A DNA stretch of 64,000 bases from the NCBI RefSeq assembly GCF_003054175.1, contig NZ_QBKN01000015.1:56209-120208 (forward strand), written 5' to 3'. How positions within the stretch are numbered: the stretch's first letter is position 1; every line of letters starts with the position of its first letter. Source of the DNA: Allosediminivita pacifica. GTDB lineage: Bacteria; Pseudomonadota; Alphaproteobacteria; Rhodobacterales; Rhodobacteraceae. Under the pieces are notes generated by a model that was not told the DNA's origin, searched no databases, and saw only the letters and a program-made list of their open reading frames with translations. The translations under genes were made by a program, and so were the position numbers. Shown piece after piece: positions 36,532 through 45,614 of this stretch.

Positions 36532-36541
36532 AGGCCGCCCG
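36519..36541. terminator. Hairpin between convergent genes, possible bidirectional terminator
   Basis: Perfect 8-bp stem CGGGCGGC / GCCGCCCG with a 7-nt loop spans the stop of the hypothetical membrane protein and precedes the ybaB stop on the other strand. No T-run follows on either strand, so termination is uncertain. Confidence 0.35.
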
Positions 36542-36549
36542 GTGCCGGC

Positions 36550-36894
36550 TCAGAACGGCAGCTTCATGTCGGCGGGCAGGCCCATTTCCTCGGTGAGCTT
36601 GCGCATCTCGGCCTCGGATTTTTCCTGCGCGCGGGCCTGGGCGTCCTTGATCGCGGCAAGGATCAGGTCCTCGACCACTTCCTTTTCGTCGCCGTTGAAG
36701 ATCGACGGGTCGATGTCGAGAGCCTTCAGCTCGCCCTTGGCGGTTGCCGTGGCCTTGACGAGACCGGCACCGCTTTCGCCGACGACCTCCATCGCCTTCA
36801 GGTCTTCCTGAAGCTGCGTGACCTTGCCCTGCATTTCCTGCGCGGACTTCATCATCTTGGCCATGTCGCCAAGACCGCCCATTCCCTTGAACAT
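36550..36894 (-). CDS. ybaB: YbaB/EbfC nucleoid-associated protein
   Basis: DNA-binding protein of 114 residues. Family features: FKGMGGLGDMAKMMKSAQEM at the N-terminus, then a coiled-coil-like helix, then GAGLVKATATAKGELKALDI and the C-terminal LTEEMGLPADMKLPF. ATG 36894 was chosen as the family start; a methionine five codons earlier is possible. Normally it lies between dnaX and recR. Here it is monocistronic or nearly so. Role in nucleoid structure or gene regulation is family knowledge. Confidence 0.94.
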   Translation of the reverse strand: MFKGMGGLGDMAKMMKSAQEMQGKVTQLQEDLKAMEVVGESGAGLVKATATAKGELKALDIDPSIFNGDEKEVVEDLILAAIKDAQARAQEKSEAEMRKLTEEMGLPADMKLPF

Positions 36895-37067
36895 CGTGCT
36901 CTCCTGCATCTAAGCGCTTGCGTCCTAGATACGGTCGCCGGCCCGACGGGACAAGGCGTGGTCGGTTTCTGCCCCGCAGCATCTTTGTCCTGCTGCGTCT
37001 GCGCGATTTACTTTCGTGACGTGAGGTTCTACGCGCTTGTCGGCGCAGCCATGCGCGCCCTTGCACC

Positions 37068-39368
37068 ATGACGAAAGACTTGCCCGCGATGTCCGAGTTC
37101 AGCAACGAGACGCTGCGCCAGGCGGCGCTTCACTACCACGAGTTTCCCAAGCCGGGAAAACTCGAGATCCGCGCCACCAAGCCGCTTGCCAACGGTCGCG
37201 ATCTTGCACGCGCCTACAGCCCCGGCGTGGCCGAGGCCTGTCTCGAGATCAAGGAGGATCCCAAGGCGGCGGCGCGCTACACCGCGCGCGGCAATCTCGT
37301 GGCGGTGGTCTCCAACGGATCGGCGGTGCTGGGGCTCGGCAACATCGGTGCGCTGGCCTCCAAGCCGGTGATGGAGGGCAAGGCGGTGCTCTTCAAGAAG
37401 TTCGCCAACATCGACTGCTTCGACATCGAGCTAAACGAGAGCGATCCGGAAAAGCTTGCGGAGATCGTCTGTGCGCTGGAGCCGAGCTTCGGGGCGATCA
37501 ACCTCGAGGACATCAAGGCGCCCGACTGCTTCATCGTCGAGAAGATCTGCCGCGAGCGGATGAACATCCCGGTCTTTCATGACGATCAGCACGGAACGGC
37601 GATCGTCGTGGGCGCGGCGGCGACCAACGCGCTGCACGTGGCCGAAAAGAAGTTCGAGGACATCAAGGTCGTCTCGACAGGCGGCGGAGCGGCGGGCATC
37701 GCCTGCCTGAACATGCTGTTGAAGCTGGGCGTGAAGCGCGAGAACATCTGGCTCTGCGATATCCACGGACTGGTCTACGAGGGCCGGGAAGAGGACATGA
37801 CACCCCAGAAGGCCGAGTTCGCGCAGAAGTCGGACCTGCGCAGCCTGTGCGAGGTCATCGAAGGCGCGGACCTCTTCCTCGGCCTTTCGGGGCCGAACGT
37901 GCTCAAGCCTGAACACGTGAAGTCGATGGCCAAGCGCCCGGTGGTCTTTGCGCTGGCGAACCCCACGCCCGAGATCATGCCCGACCTCGCGCGCGAGGTT
38001 GTGCCCGACGCGATCATCGCGACCGGGCGCAGCGACTTTCCCAACCAGGTCAACAACGTCCTGTGCTTCCCCTTCATCTTCCGCGGCGCGCTCGACGTGG
38101 GCGCGACCGAGATCAACGATGCCATGCAGGTCGCCTGCGTCGAGGGGATCGCCGCGCTCGCCCGCGCCACGACCAGCGCCGAGGCCGCCGCCGCCTACCG
38201 CGGCGAGCAGCTGACCTTCGGGGCCGACTATCTCATCCCCAAGCCCTTCGACCCGCGCCTGTCGGGCGTGGTGTCCAAGGCCGTCGCCAAGGCCGCGATG
38301 GAAACCGGCGTCGCCGAGCGCCCGCTCGAGGATCTCGAGGAATACAAGCGCAGGCTCGATGCCAGCGTCTACAAGTCGGCCCTTCTCATGCGCCCGGTGT
38401 TCGAGGCGGCGGCCACGGCGGCGCGCAGGATCGTCTTTGCCGAGGGCGAGGACGAGCGCGTGCTGCGGGCGGCACAGGCGATCCTCGAGGAAACGACCGA
38501 ACAGCCGATCCTCATCGGCCGCCCCGAGGTCATCGCCATGCGGTGCGAGCGCATGGGGCTGGAAATCCGCCCCGACCGCGACTTCAACATCGTGAACCCG
38601 GAAAACGACCCGCGCTACCGCGACTACTGGGGCACCTACCACGAGATCATGGCCCGGCGGGGCGTGACGCCCGACCTCGCGCGCGCGATCATGCGTACGA
38701 ACAGCACCGCCATCGGGGCCGTGATGGTGCATCGCGACGAGGCCGACAGCCTGATCTGCGGGACCTTCGGCGAGTACCGCTGGCATCTGAACTACATCCG
38801 GCAGGTCTTGGCGACGAAGAAGCTTCATCCGCAGGGGGCGCTGTCGCTGATGATCCTCGAGGACGGGCCGCTGTTCATCGCGGACACGCATGTGCATGCC
38901 TCGCCCACGCCGCAGCAGCTTGCCGAGACCGCCATCGGCGCGGCACGGCACGTGCGGCGCTTCGGGCTCGAGCCCAACATCGCGTTCTGTTCGCAGTCGC
39001 AGTTCGGCAACCACACCGAAGGCTCGGGGCAGCGCATGCGCGCCGCGTTGGAACTGCTCGACGACGAACAACGGGACTTCTGCTACGAGGGCGAGATGAA
39101 CCTTGACGCGGCGCTCGATCCGGAGCTGCGCGAACGGCTGCTGCCGGGCAACCGGATGACGGGCGCCGCCAACGTGCTGATCTTCGGGGACGCGGATGCG
39201 GCCTCTGCCGTGAAGAACATCCTCAAGATGAAGGCGAGCGGGCTCGAGGTCGGGCCGCTGCTCATGGGCATGGGCAACCGGGCACATATCGTGACGCCCT
39301 CGATCAGCGCACGCGGACTGCTCAACATGGCGGCCATCGCGGGCACGCCCGTGGATCACTACAGCTGA
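37068..39368 (+). CDS. maeB: NADP-dependent malic enzyme with C-terminal phosphotransacetylase-like domain
   Basis: MaeB-type malic enzyme of 766 residues: malate + NADP to pyruvate + CO2 + NADPH. The N-terminal malic domain ([36 protein letters not shown]) and the NAD-binding domain ([19 protein letters not shown]) fill residues ~1-430. The PTA_PTB domain ([20 protein letters not shown] onward) fills the rest; in this family it is usually regulatory, not a working phosphotransacetylase. The start is uncertain: neither ATG 37068 nor ATG 37089 has a good ribosome site. Confidence 0.95.
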   Translation: MTKDLPAMSEFSNETLRQAALHYHEFPKPGKLEIRATKPLANGRDLARAYSPGVAEACLEIKEDPKAAARYTARGNLVAVVSNGSAVLGLGNIGALASKPVMEGKAVLFKKFANIDCFDIELNESDPEKLAEIVCALEPSFGAINLEDIKAPDCFIVEKICRERMNIPVFHDDQHGTAIVVGAAATNALHVAEKKFEDIKVVSTGGGAAGIACLNMLLKLGVKRENIWLCDIHGLVYEGREEDMTPQKAEFAQKSDLRSLCEVIEGADLFLGLSGPNVLKPEHVKSMAKRPVVFALANPTPEIMPDLAREVVPDAIIATGRSDFPNQVNNVLCFPFIFRGALDVGATEINDAMQVACVEGIAALARATTSAEAAAAYRGEQLTFGADYLIPKPFDPRLSGVVSKAVAKAAMETGVAERPLEDLEEYKRRLDASVYKSALLMRPVFEAAATAARRIVFAEGEDERVLRAAQAILEETTEQPILIGRPEVIAMRCERMGLEIRPDRDFNIVNPENDPRYRDYWGTYHEIMARRGVTPDLARAIMRTNSTAIGAVMVHRDEADSLICGTFGEYRWHLNYIRQVLATKKLHPQGALSLMILEDGPLFIADTHVHASPTPQQLAETAIGAARHVRRFGLEPNIAFCSQSQFGNHTEGSGQRMRAALELLDDEQRDFCYEGEMNLDAALDPELRERLLPGNRMTGAANVLIFGDADAASAVKNILKMKASGLEVGPLLMGMGNRAHIVTPSISARGLLNMAAIAGTPVDHYS

Positions 39369-39458
39369 GGGGCTGACCGGCGCCGAAAGGCATGACAGCG
39401 CAGCGCGTTCTTGCTATGGTTGTGTCAGTTATTGATACATCCATTTCCGGAGACCGCC

Positions 39459-39863
39459 ATGCGATTTGCCCTTCTGGCGCTGGTTCTCTCGTGTCCCGGC
39501 GCGCTTAGTGCGCAGGGGCTCTTCTCGGCCCCGAGCGAGGCGCAGCAGCAATTCAGTGTCCAGTCGCCCGTCGCGGCGCCGAGCGGCAAGATCATCGAGG
39601 ATGCGCTGCGCGATTTCGATGCGCAGCTTGCGGCGCCGGTGCGGTCGGCGGAAGGCGTTACGCTGGTCCCATACCAGGATCTCGTCGATCAGAAAACCGA
39701 GGCGCAATGGAGCTTCGAGGGTGAGCAGTCCAAGGCGCTCGGCGTCGATATCTCCAACATCTGCCTGACCGCGGCGGGGGCTTGCTGGGTCGGCTACACC
39801 ACCGCCGGATCGAGCTGCTTTTGCGAAACCAAGGACATGCTCGAACTGGGCATCGTGCGCTGA
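39459..39863 (+). CDS. Hypothetical secreted protein
   Basis: Exported protein of 134 residues with signal peptide MRFALLALVLSCPGALSAQG. A Gln/Ser-rich early mature region is followed by a small cysteine-containing C-terminal part (NICLTAAGACWVGY, SSCFCETKDMLELG) that could form disulfides. ATG 39459 is preceded by CCGGAGA. The next gene begins 12 nt downstream, so the two are probably co-transcribed. No family recognised. Confidence 0.7.
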   Translation: MRFALLALVLSCPGALSAQGLFSAPSEAQQQFSVQSPVAAPSGKIIEDALRDFDAQLAAPVRSAEGVTLVPYQDLVDQKTEAQWSFEGEQSKALGVDISNICLTAAGACWVGYTTAGSSCFCETKDMLELGIVR

Positions 39864-39875
39864 GGGGGATCCGGC

Positions 39876-40325
39876 TTGCAGGTCATCACCAAGCTCATCG
39901 AGGTACTGAAGCCCTTTCGCGACCTGATCGTGATCGTCGTGGCATTGGCGAGCGCCGGCTATGGGGCCATCACCTATTTCGCCACGGCCGATCAGCTCGC
40001 GAAGACGAAAGAGGAACTGGAGCGTTTGCAGACCAGCCAGCACGGGGCGGCCATCGCGGCGCTGGACGAGCTGCGCTGCTTCAACGGCCTCAACCGGGAG
40101 CTTCTGCGGGCGGAGCTCGAGGAGTTCCGGCTGACGACGCTGCTTCAGAAGAACCTTTCGGACAGCGAGAAGCTGCGCGGCGATGAGAGCGAGTTCGGGC
40201 GGGTGACGCTGGCGACCCTCTCGGCAAACCGCGACAGCCTCACGAACAAGCTGATCGACGCCGACCGCAAGAAGCGCGAGGCGCTTGGCGCCCTGCAGAA
40301 CGGGACCTGCGCGGGGACGGCCTGA
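39876..40325 (+). CDS. Hypothetical membrane-anchored coiled-coil protein
   Basis: Protein of 149 residues starting at TTG 39876, with GAGGGGG at 39862-39868 as ribosome site. One N-terminal helix (LIVIVVALASAGYGAITYF, residues ~17-35) is followed by a heptad-rich, charged region (AKTKEELERLQ, NRELLRAELEEFRL, LIDADRKKREALGAL). Two cysteines remain (RCF, GTC). Probably inner-membrane anchored. It follows the small secreted protein by 12 nt; both may act in the envelope. Function unknown. Confidence 0.65.
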   Translation: MQVITKLIEVLKPFRDLIVIVVALASAGYGAITYFATADQLAKTKEELERLQTSQHGAAIAALDELRCFNGLNRELLRAELEEFRLTTLLQKNLSDSEKLRGDESEFGRVTLATLSANRDSLTNKLIDADRKKREALGALQNGTCAGTA

Positions 40326-40351
40326 CCGGTCGCGGAGGTGCGTGCGCCGGA

Positions 40352-41509
40352 TCAGGCCCGGGCGGTGACCCGTGCGGGGCGTGACAGGACCGGCGCGAGC
40401 ATGGCAATCATGAGGGCCAGGCAGCCGACAAGCAGGAAGGAGGTCCGCAGCGAGGTGGCCTCGGCCACGAAGCCGATCGCCGGGGGGCCGAGCAGCATCG
40501 CGCCGTAGCCGAGGGTCGCGACCGATGCGATACCCTGGCCGGCCGGAACCTCGGGGTCGTTCGCTGCGCGGCTGAAGGCCAGCGGCACGATGGCGGCGTA
40601 GCCGACGCCCATGAGGACAAAGCCCGCGAGCGCAACGGGAAGCAATGGAATGCCGACGGTGAGCAGGCAGCCTGTGGCGGCCAGAAGCCCGCTGGCGCGG
40701 GCGACGGTGACCGGCCCGAGCCGTGTGATGAGCGAATCCACACAAAGGCGCATGATCACCATGGTGACCGAAAAGGCCGCGTAGCCCAGTGTCGCCACGC
40801 TTTCGCCGGTGCCCACGGTGTCGACCAGATAGACCGCGCTCCAGTCGGTCACAGAGCCCTCGCCCAGCCCGGCGCCGAGGGCCATGAATCCCACGAGGAA
40901 CAGCGGCCCCCGCGGCAGGACAAAGGCGGGATCTCCGGTCTGGGTGGCGCGGACGCGGGATTGCCAGGTGGTGTTCAGGAACGGGCCGAAGAGCAACGTG
41001 GCAAGCAGGGCCAACACCGCGAAGTGCAGGCCCGTTGGGACCGCAAGACTGGTGGCGACAAAGCCGCTGGCCGCACCAAGCCCGGCCCCAAGGCTCCACA
41101 TCGCGTGGAAGGAAGCCATGACCGAGCGGCCCTTGTGAGCCTCGACCTCGGTCGCCCAGCTGTTCATCGTCACGTCCATCGCGCCATGACTCATCCCGAA
41201 GATGAAAAGCGCGACACCGAGCGCGGTAACGGAGGGCGCGAGGCCCACGAGGACAAGGGTCAGGAGGTACAGCGCGGCAAGCCAGCGGGTCACGCGCACG
41301 GCCCCGAGGCGATCCGCCAGCCGGCCTGCGAAGGGGAAGGACACCAGCGCGCCCACGCCCATCAGAAGGAGCAGCAGGCCGAAGCTTGCCTCGGAAAGGC
41401 CGAACTTCGCGATGACCGAGGGCACGCGCGAGGCCCAGCATCCCAGCAGGATGCCGTTCAGGGCAAAAGCGGCGGCGACGCTGCGCCAGGGCGTGACGAG
41501 CTCAGACAT
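40352..41509 (-). CDS. MFS transporter
   Basis: Major facilitator of 385 residues with 12 helices. ATG 41509 opens directly into the first helix (VAAAFALNGILLGCWASRVP). Motif A-like FPFAGRLADRLGAVRVTRW lies between helices 2 and 3, and FGMSHGAMDVTMNSWATEVE resembles sugar or fucose-type permeases. Its start overlaps the end of the DeoR regulator by 8 nt, so transporter and regulator form one operon. A sugar or small carbon compound is a reasonable guess for the substrate. Confidence 0.9.
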   Translation of the reverse strand: MSELVTPWRSVAAAFALNGILLGCWASRVPSVIAKFGLSEASFGLLLLLMGVGALVSFPFAGRLADRLGAVRVTRWLAALYLLTLVLVGLAPSVTALGVALFIFGMSHGAMDVTMNSWATEVEAHKGRSVMASFHAMWSLGAGLGAASGFVATSLAVPTGLHFAVLALLATLLFGPFLNTTWQSRVRATQTGDPAFVLPRGPLFLVGFMALGAGLGEGSVTDWSAVYLVDTVGTGESVATLGYAAFSVTMVIMRLCVDSLITRLGPVTVARASGLLAATGCLLTVGIPLLPVALAGFVLMGVGYAAIVPLAFSRAANDPEVPAGQGIASVATLGYGAMLLGPPAIGFVAEATSLRTSFLLVGCLALMIAMLAPVLSRPARVTARA

Positions 41510-42257
41510 TGCGGATCTCCATGCCGGTCCTTGCGAAGGGGGCGGTCTGCTGGGCTGTCGCGTTGCTGACCATGACCCCCAGGGCTTTGCAAGGCGCAAC
41601 CCGGTGTCTTGCGCGCCGACCGAGCTTTTCCCCCGTTGTCATGACCACGCTGCGATGCGCGGCATCGATCATGGCGCGCTTGACCGCGGCCTCGTCCATG
41701 TCGTCGGCTCCGAGCCCGAAGGTGGCGTCGATCCCGCAGGCCCCCAGGCAGGCGAGGTCCGAGGCGATGCCTGAAATCTCTTCGACTGTCCCGTGTCCCA
41801 CGGCGATCGCGCCGTAGGCCGAGAGGCGGCCGCCGACGAGCTGCACCGGCGTGCCTGCGGCCAGCGCAGCGAGGGCGACCGCGGGAGCGGGTGTGACGAT
41901 CAGGCCGTTCGGCAGGGGCGGAAGGGCCTGGGCGAGGGCAAGCACCGTCGTGCCGCCGTCGAGCATGAGCACCATGCCGTCCTCGATCAGGGGGAGGGTC
42001 GCGGCGACCAAGGCTTCGTGCGTGGCGGCGGTTTCGGTCATGCGGTCCAGGGCGGGGCGTGCCGGACGCGCGACAGGCATCGCGCCACCCCGGATGCAGC
42101 GCGCGTAGCCCTGCACCTCGAGCGCCTTGAGGTCGCGCCGCAGCGTGTCGACGGAGACATCGAACTCGGCGGCAGTGGCGGAGAGGCTGAGAGACAGTCC
42201 GCGTTCGAGCCGCGCGCGCAGCGTTTCCTGGCGGGCCTCGGGGGTGTTGATGTCCAT
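41502..42257 (-). CDS. DeoR/GlpR-family transcriptional regulator
   Basis: Regulator of 251 residues with an N-terminal winged HTH (LSATAAEFDVSVDTLRRDLK, residues ~25-44) and the C-terminal DeoR sensor domain (MLDGGTTVLALAQAL, GAIAVGHGTVEEI, DEAAVKRAMI). Members bind phosphorylated sugars. It precedes and overlaps the MFS gene, and probably represses that operon. Two inverted repeats upstream (42277-42289 and 42303-42320) are candidate operators. Confidence 0.92.
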   Translation of the reverse strand: MDINTPEARQETLRARLERGLSLSLSATAAEFDVSVDTLRRDLKALEVQGYARCIRGGAMPVARPARPALDRMTETAATHEALVAATLPLIEDGMVLMLDGGTTVLALAQALPPLPNGLIVTPAPAVALAALAAGTPVQLVGGRLSAYGAIAVGHGTVEEISGIASDLACLGACGIDATFGLGADDMDEAAVKRAMIDAAHRSVVMTTGEKLGRRARHRVAPCKALGVMVSNATAQQTAPFARTGMEIRNV

Positions 42258-42276
42258 GGTGCCTCGCGACGAGATT

Positions 42277-42320
42277 CGGCAATATGCCGTAAAATGAAGT
42301 AAATTGCGTATTTATGCAAT
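42277..42320. promoter_or_regulatory. Candidate DeoR operators
   Basis: Two inverted repeats lie just upstream of the DeoR gene: CGGCA-ATA-TGCCG (42277-42289, perfect) and ATTGC-N8-GCAAT (42303-42320). Their place beside the regulator's own start suggests autoregulation. The binding motif is not known from the sequence. Confidence 0.4.
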
Positions 42321-42352
42321 ATCGTGTCTTCTTTCGGATTCTGGCCGTGGGT

Positions 42353-42433
42353 TTTGCAAAGGCTGAGTGTCTTTGCAGCGCAGGAAGGCTGATCTGCAAT
42401 CTTTGCAAAGATTTGCAGTCCGAGATTTGCGAA
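42353..42433. promoter_or_regulatory. Cluster of TTTGCAAA motifs upstream of prpE (ScfR/RamB/PccR-type sites)
   Basis: Exact TTTGCAAA occurs at 42353-42360 and 42402-42409, with close variants at 42372 (TTTGCAGC), 42412 (TTTGCAGT) and 42426 (TTTGCGAA). TTTGCAAA is the half-site of short-chain acyl-CoA-sensing regulators (ScfR family: RamB, PccR), which control propionyl-CoA and acetate assimilation in Rhodobacterales. The remaining part of the 306-bp gap (42434-42547) shows only the prpE ribosome site region. Confidence 0.6.
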
Positions 42434-42563
42434 ATCACGCCCCTTGCTGCGTGATTCTGTCCTGAGCGTCGCTAACACGCTTGCTCGGTCGCCCGGTGCG
42501 CCCGTATCCCATTGGATCAAGGACCGGCAGGAGGAAACCGGTCGCCTGGGAGGAGGAAAATAC

Positions 42564-44462
42564 ATGTCTTACAAAGACATCTATGCCAGCTGGAAATCGG
42601 ATCCCGAGGCTTTCTGGCTCGAGCAGGCGCAGGCCATCGATTGGGTCGAGCCCCCGAAGCAGGCGCTCTTCGACCGCGGAGAGAACCTCTTCGAATGGTA
42701 CGCGGACGCCAAGGTGAACACCTGCTGGAACGCGGTGGACCGGCATGTCGAGGCCGGGCGCGGCGACCAGGCGGCCATCATCCACGACAGCGCTGTCACC
42801 CACACCAAGCGCGAGATTTCCTATGTGGAGCTGCGCAACCGCGTCGCATCGCTCGCCGGCGCCCTGCGCGCCAAGGGCGTGGAGAAGGGCGATCGCGTCG
42901 TCATCTACATGCCGATGATCCCCGAGGCGCTCGAGGCCATGCTCGCCTGCGCGCGGCTCGGCGCCATCCATTCCGTGGTTTTTGGCGGGTTCGCCAGCCA
43001 TGAACTTGCCGTGCGGATCGACGACGCCAAGCCCAAGTGCATCATCGCCGCCTCCTGCGGGATCGAACCGGGGCGGATCGTGCACTACAAGCCGCTGCTC
43101 GACGGGGCGCTTTCGCAGGCCGGCCACAAGCCCGACTTCTGCGTGATCTTCCAGCGCGAGCAGGAAGTGGCGCATCTTGAAGAAGGGCGCGACTACAACT
43201 GGCACGGCTTCCAGTACGGCGTGCAGCCCGCCGAGTGCGTCCCGGTCGAGGGCAATCACCCGGCCTATATCCTCTACACCTCGGGCACGACCGGACAGCC
43301 CAAGGGCGTGGTGCGCCCCACCGCCGGACATCTCGTGGCGCTGAACTGGACGATGAAGAACGTCTACAACGTGGAGCCGGGCGACGTCTTCTGGGCCGCT
43401 TCGGACGTGGGCTGGGTCGTGGGCCACAGCTACATCTGCTACGCGCCGCTGATCCACGGCAACACCACCATCGTCTTCGAGGGCAAGCCGGTGGGCACGC
43501 CCGATGCCGGGACGTTCTGGCGCGTAATCGAGGAACACAAGGTGAAGTCCTTCTTCACCGCCCCCACGGCCCTGCGCGCGGTCAAACGCGAGGACCCGCA
43601 GGGCACCCATCTCAAGGATTACGACCTGAGCGGCCTCCAGGCGATCTACCTTGCCGGCGAACGCGCCGACCCCGATACCATAGAATGGGCGCAGCGTGTC
43701 ACGGGCAAGCCGGTCTACGACCACTGGTGGCAGACCGAGACGGGCTGGACCATCGCGGGCAACCCGGCCGGGATCGAGGCCATGGAGGTCAAGATCGGCA
43801 GCCCCTCGGTGCCGATGCCGGGCTACGATCTTCAGATCCTCGACGAAGCGGGCCACCCGGTGCCCGCCGGCACGCTGGGCGCCATCGCGGTGAAGCTGCC
43901 GCTGCCTCCGGGCACGCTGCCGACGCTCTGGGGTGCCGAGGCAAGGTTCCGCAAGAGCTACCTCGACCATTTCCCCGGCTACTACGAAACGGGTGACGCC
44001 GGCATGATCGACGAGGACGGCTACGTCTGGATCATGGCGCGCACCGACGACGTCATCAACGTGGCGGGCCACCGCCTTTCGACCGGTGGCATGGAGGAGG
44101 TGCTTGCCTCCCACCCCGACGTGGCCGAATGCGCCGTCATCGGCGTGAAGGACGAACTCAAGGGGCAGTTGCCCATGGGCTTTGTCTGCCTGACCAAGGG
44201 CGTGGACCGGCCGCATGACGAGATCGCCCGCGAATGTGTGAAGCTGGTCCGCGACCAGATCGGGCCAGTGGCGGCCTTCAAGCTTTGCACTGTGGTCGAC
44301 CGGCTGCCCAAGACGCGGTCAGGCAAGATCCTGCGCCGGACCATGGCCGCAATCGCCGACGGCGAGGCGTTCAAGCCACCGGCGACCATCGACGATCCCG
44401 CCATCATCGACGAGATCCGCGAGGCGGTGAAAGGGCTCGGCTACGCCAAGGAGCCGGCCTGA
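42564..44462 (+). CDS. prpE: Propionyl-CoA synthetase (acyl-CoA synthetase, PrpE type)
   Basis: ANL-superfamily ligase of 632 residues converting propionate, CoA and ATP to propionyl-CoA, AMP and PPi. ATG 42564 follows GGGAGGAGG. Adenylation motifs: YTSGTTGQPKG (P-loop), WWQTETGW, YYETGDAGMIDEDGY, and the C-terminal catalytic Lys region KTRSGKILRR. PrpE-like features are ASDVGWVVGHSYICYAPL and TTIVFEGKPVGTPDAG. Acetyl-CoA synthetase is the close alternative, but length and these segments favour PrpE. TTTGCAAA motifs upstream suggest acyl-CoA-responsive control. Confidence 0.92.
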   Translation: MSYKDIYASWKSDPEAFWLEQAQAIDWVEPPKQALFDRGENLFEWYADAKVNTCWNAVDRHVEAGRGDQAAIIHDSAVTHTKREISYVELRNRVASLAGALRAKGVEKGDRVVIYMPMIPEALEAMLACARLGAIHSVVFGGFASHELAVRIDDAKPKCIIAASCGIEPGRIVHYKPLLDGALSQAGHKPDFCVIFQREQEVAHLEEGRDYNWHGFQYGVQPAECVPVEGNHPAYILYTSGTTGQPKGVVRPTAGHLVALNWTMKNVYNVEPGDVFWAASDVGWVVGHSYICYAPLIHGNTTIVFEGKPVGTPDAGTFWRVIEEHKVKSFFTAPTALRAVKREDPQGTHLKDYDLSGLQAIYLAGERADPDTIEWAQRVTGKPVYDHWWQTETGWTIAGNPAGIEAMEVKIGSPSVPMPGYDLQILDEAGHPVPAGTLGAIAVKLPLPPGTLPTLWGAEARFRKSYLDHFPGYYETGDAGMIDEDGYVWIMARTDDVINVAGHRLSTGGMEEVLASHPDVAECAVIGVKDELKGQLPMGFVCLTKGVDRPHDEIARECVKLVRDQIGPVAAFKLCTVVDRLPKTRSGKILRRTMAAIADGEAFKPPATIDDPAIIDEIREAVKGLGYAKEPA

Positions 44463-44465
44463 GGC

Positions 44466-44849
44466 TCAGTTTTCGTAGAGTTCGAGCGGCAGCCCGTCGG
44501 GATCGGCGAAGAAGGTGAACCGCTTGCCGGTCAGTTCGTCGAGGCGGATGTCCTCGACCTCGATACCCCGTGCCTCCAGCGTCTGCTTGGCTGCTGCCAC
44601 GTCATCCACCGCGAAGGCAAGATGGCGGAGACCCTGCGCCTCGGGACGCGAGGGGCGGGCCGGCGCACCGGGGAAGGTGAAGAGCTCGATCTGTCCGCCG
44701 CCGGGAAGGGCAAGGTCGAGCTTCCAGCTGTCACGTGCTTCGCGGTATGTTTCCGCAATGACCTTCAGCCCGAGCACCTCGGTATAGAAGGTCTTGCTGC
44801 GGGCATAGTCGCTGCAGATCACGGCGACATGGTGGAAGGCTTTCAGCAT
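44466..44849 (-). CDS. VOC-family (glyoxalase I-like) metalloprotein
   Basis: Vicinal-oxygen-chelate protein of 127 residues of the YaeR/GloA2 type. Beta-alpha-beta modules begin FHHVAVICSDYARSKTFYTE and LRHLAFAVDDVAAAKQTLEA; candidate metal ligands are the early His, Glu in IELFTF, the second-half His and the terminal Glu of PLELYEN. It converges on prpE (3 nt between stops). The reaction is unknown; lactoylglutathione lyase is a common but often unsupported label. Confidence 0.88.
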   Translation of the reverse strand: MLKAFHHVAVICSDYARSKTFYTEVLGLKVIAETYREARDSWKLDLALPGGGQIELFTFPGAPARPSRPEAQGLRHLAFAVDDVAAAKQTLEARGIEVEDIRLDELTGKRFTFFADPDGLPLELYEN

Positions 44850-44903
44850 CGCGGGGCTCCGACGGTTTGCCCGTTCATGGCACGGCGCCGCGCCGGGCGC
44901 TAT

Positions 44904-45587
44904 TCAGTGATGGTGCGCGTGATCGGTCATGCGCGGATCCATCATGCCTTCCTTCACGCCTTTGCGGATCAGCAGCACGTTGACCGGGTAGGCCGCGATC
45001 AGGCCGCAGGTAAGCGAGACGATCAGCGAGGACCAAAAGCGGATGTCCCCGAGGCCGGCCTCGCCGGCAAGCGTCATGTCCACGCCGATGGCGACCACCT
45101 CCATTACGGCGATCGAGGGCGTTTCCGAGATGACGGCATCCTTGAGCGCGGTGCCGAGTTTCTCGCCACCCTGCAGCAGCGGGCCTACGGTCAGGGCATA
45201 GCCCGCCACATAGGCCAGCGTGAAGGTGATGGCCGCCGTGCCCCAGTTTCCGAGCTGCAGCAGTCCGACCGCGATGATGAGGCCCACGATCTCGCCCATG
45301 CCGCAACCCGAGTAGCAGTGCGCGACCGACCGGAAAGCCCTGCGCCAGAGCCCGTCGTCGGGGATCTCCTTGCGGCCGCACCGCCAGTAGACCAGCAGGC
45401 CGAACGGGCCGGAGTAGAGTACGGTCAGCACCCAGACCACTTTCATCAGACTCATCAGGTGCGTGTTGTTCCGCGTCAGGTCGCGGATCAGCACGATCTG
45501 GCAGGGGATCACCAGGGCTGCCCAGATGATGAGGAACCAGGGTGACGAAAGGATGGCGGTCAGGGTCTGCATGAAGGCGGAACACAT
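44904..45587 (-). CDS. DUF4396 membrane protein
   Basis: Inner-membrane protein of 227 residues with about six helices and a His-rich C-terminus (DPRMTDHAHHH). HCYSGCGMGEIVGLII contains paired cysteines and histidine near a membrane face, and is typical of DUF4396. The start may instead be ATG 45572, five codons later. DUF4396 proteins often sit with copper or other metal-handling genes; no such partner is adjacent here. A metal role is suggested only by the Cys/His content. Confidence 0.82.
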   Translation of the reverse strand: MCSAFMQTLTAILSSPWFLIIWAALVIPCQIVLIRDLTRNNTHLMSLMKVVWVLTVLYSGPFGLLVYWRCGRKEIPDDGLWRRAFRSVAHCYSGCGMGEIVGLIIAVGLLQLGNWGTAAITFTLAYVAGYALTVGPLLQGGEKLGTALKDAVISETPSIAVMEVVAIGVDMTLAGEAGLGDIRFWSSLIVSLTCGLIAAYPVNVLLIRKGVKEGMMDPRMTDHAHHH

Positions 45588-45614
45588 GCCTGGACCCAGG
45601 GTTCCGCTCGCGGA

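Noticed and set aside
37068..39368. The PTA domain of MaeB as the missing phosphotransacetylase of the sulfonate pathway
   Set aside because: In MaeB proteins this domain is usually regulatory and lacks transacetylase activity, and it is far from the sulfonate operon.
42564..44462. Acetyl-CoA synthetase as the identity of the ligase
   Set aside because: PrpE-specific segments and the ~630-residue length fit propionyl-CoA synthetase better, although acetate may still be a side substrate.
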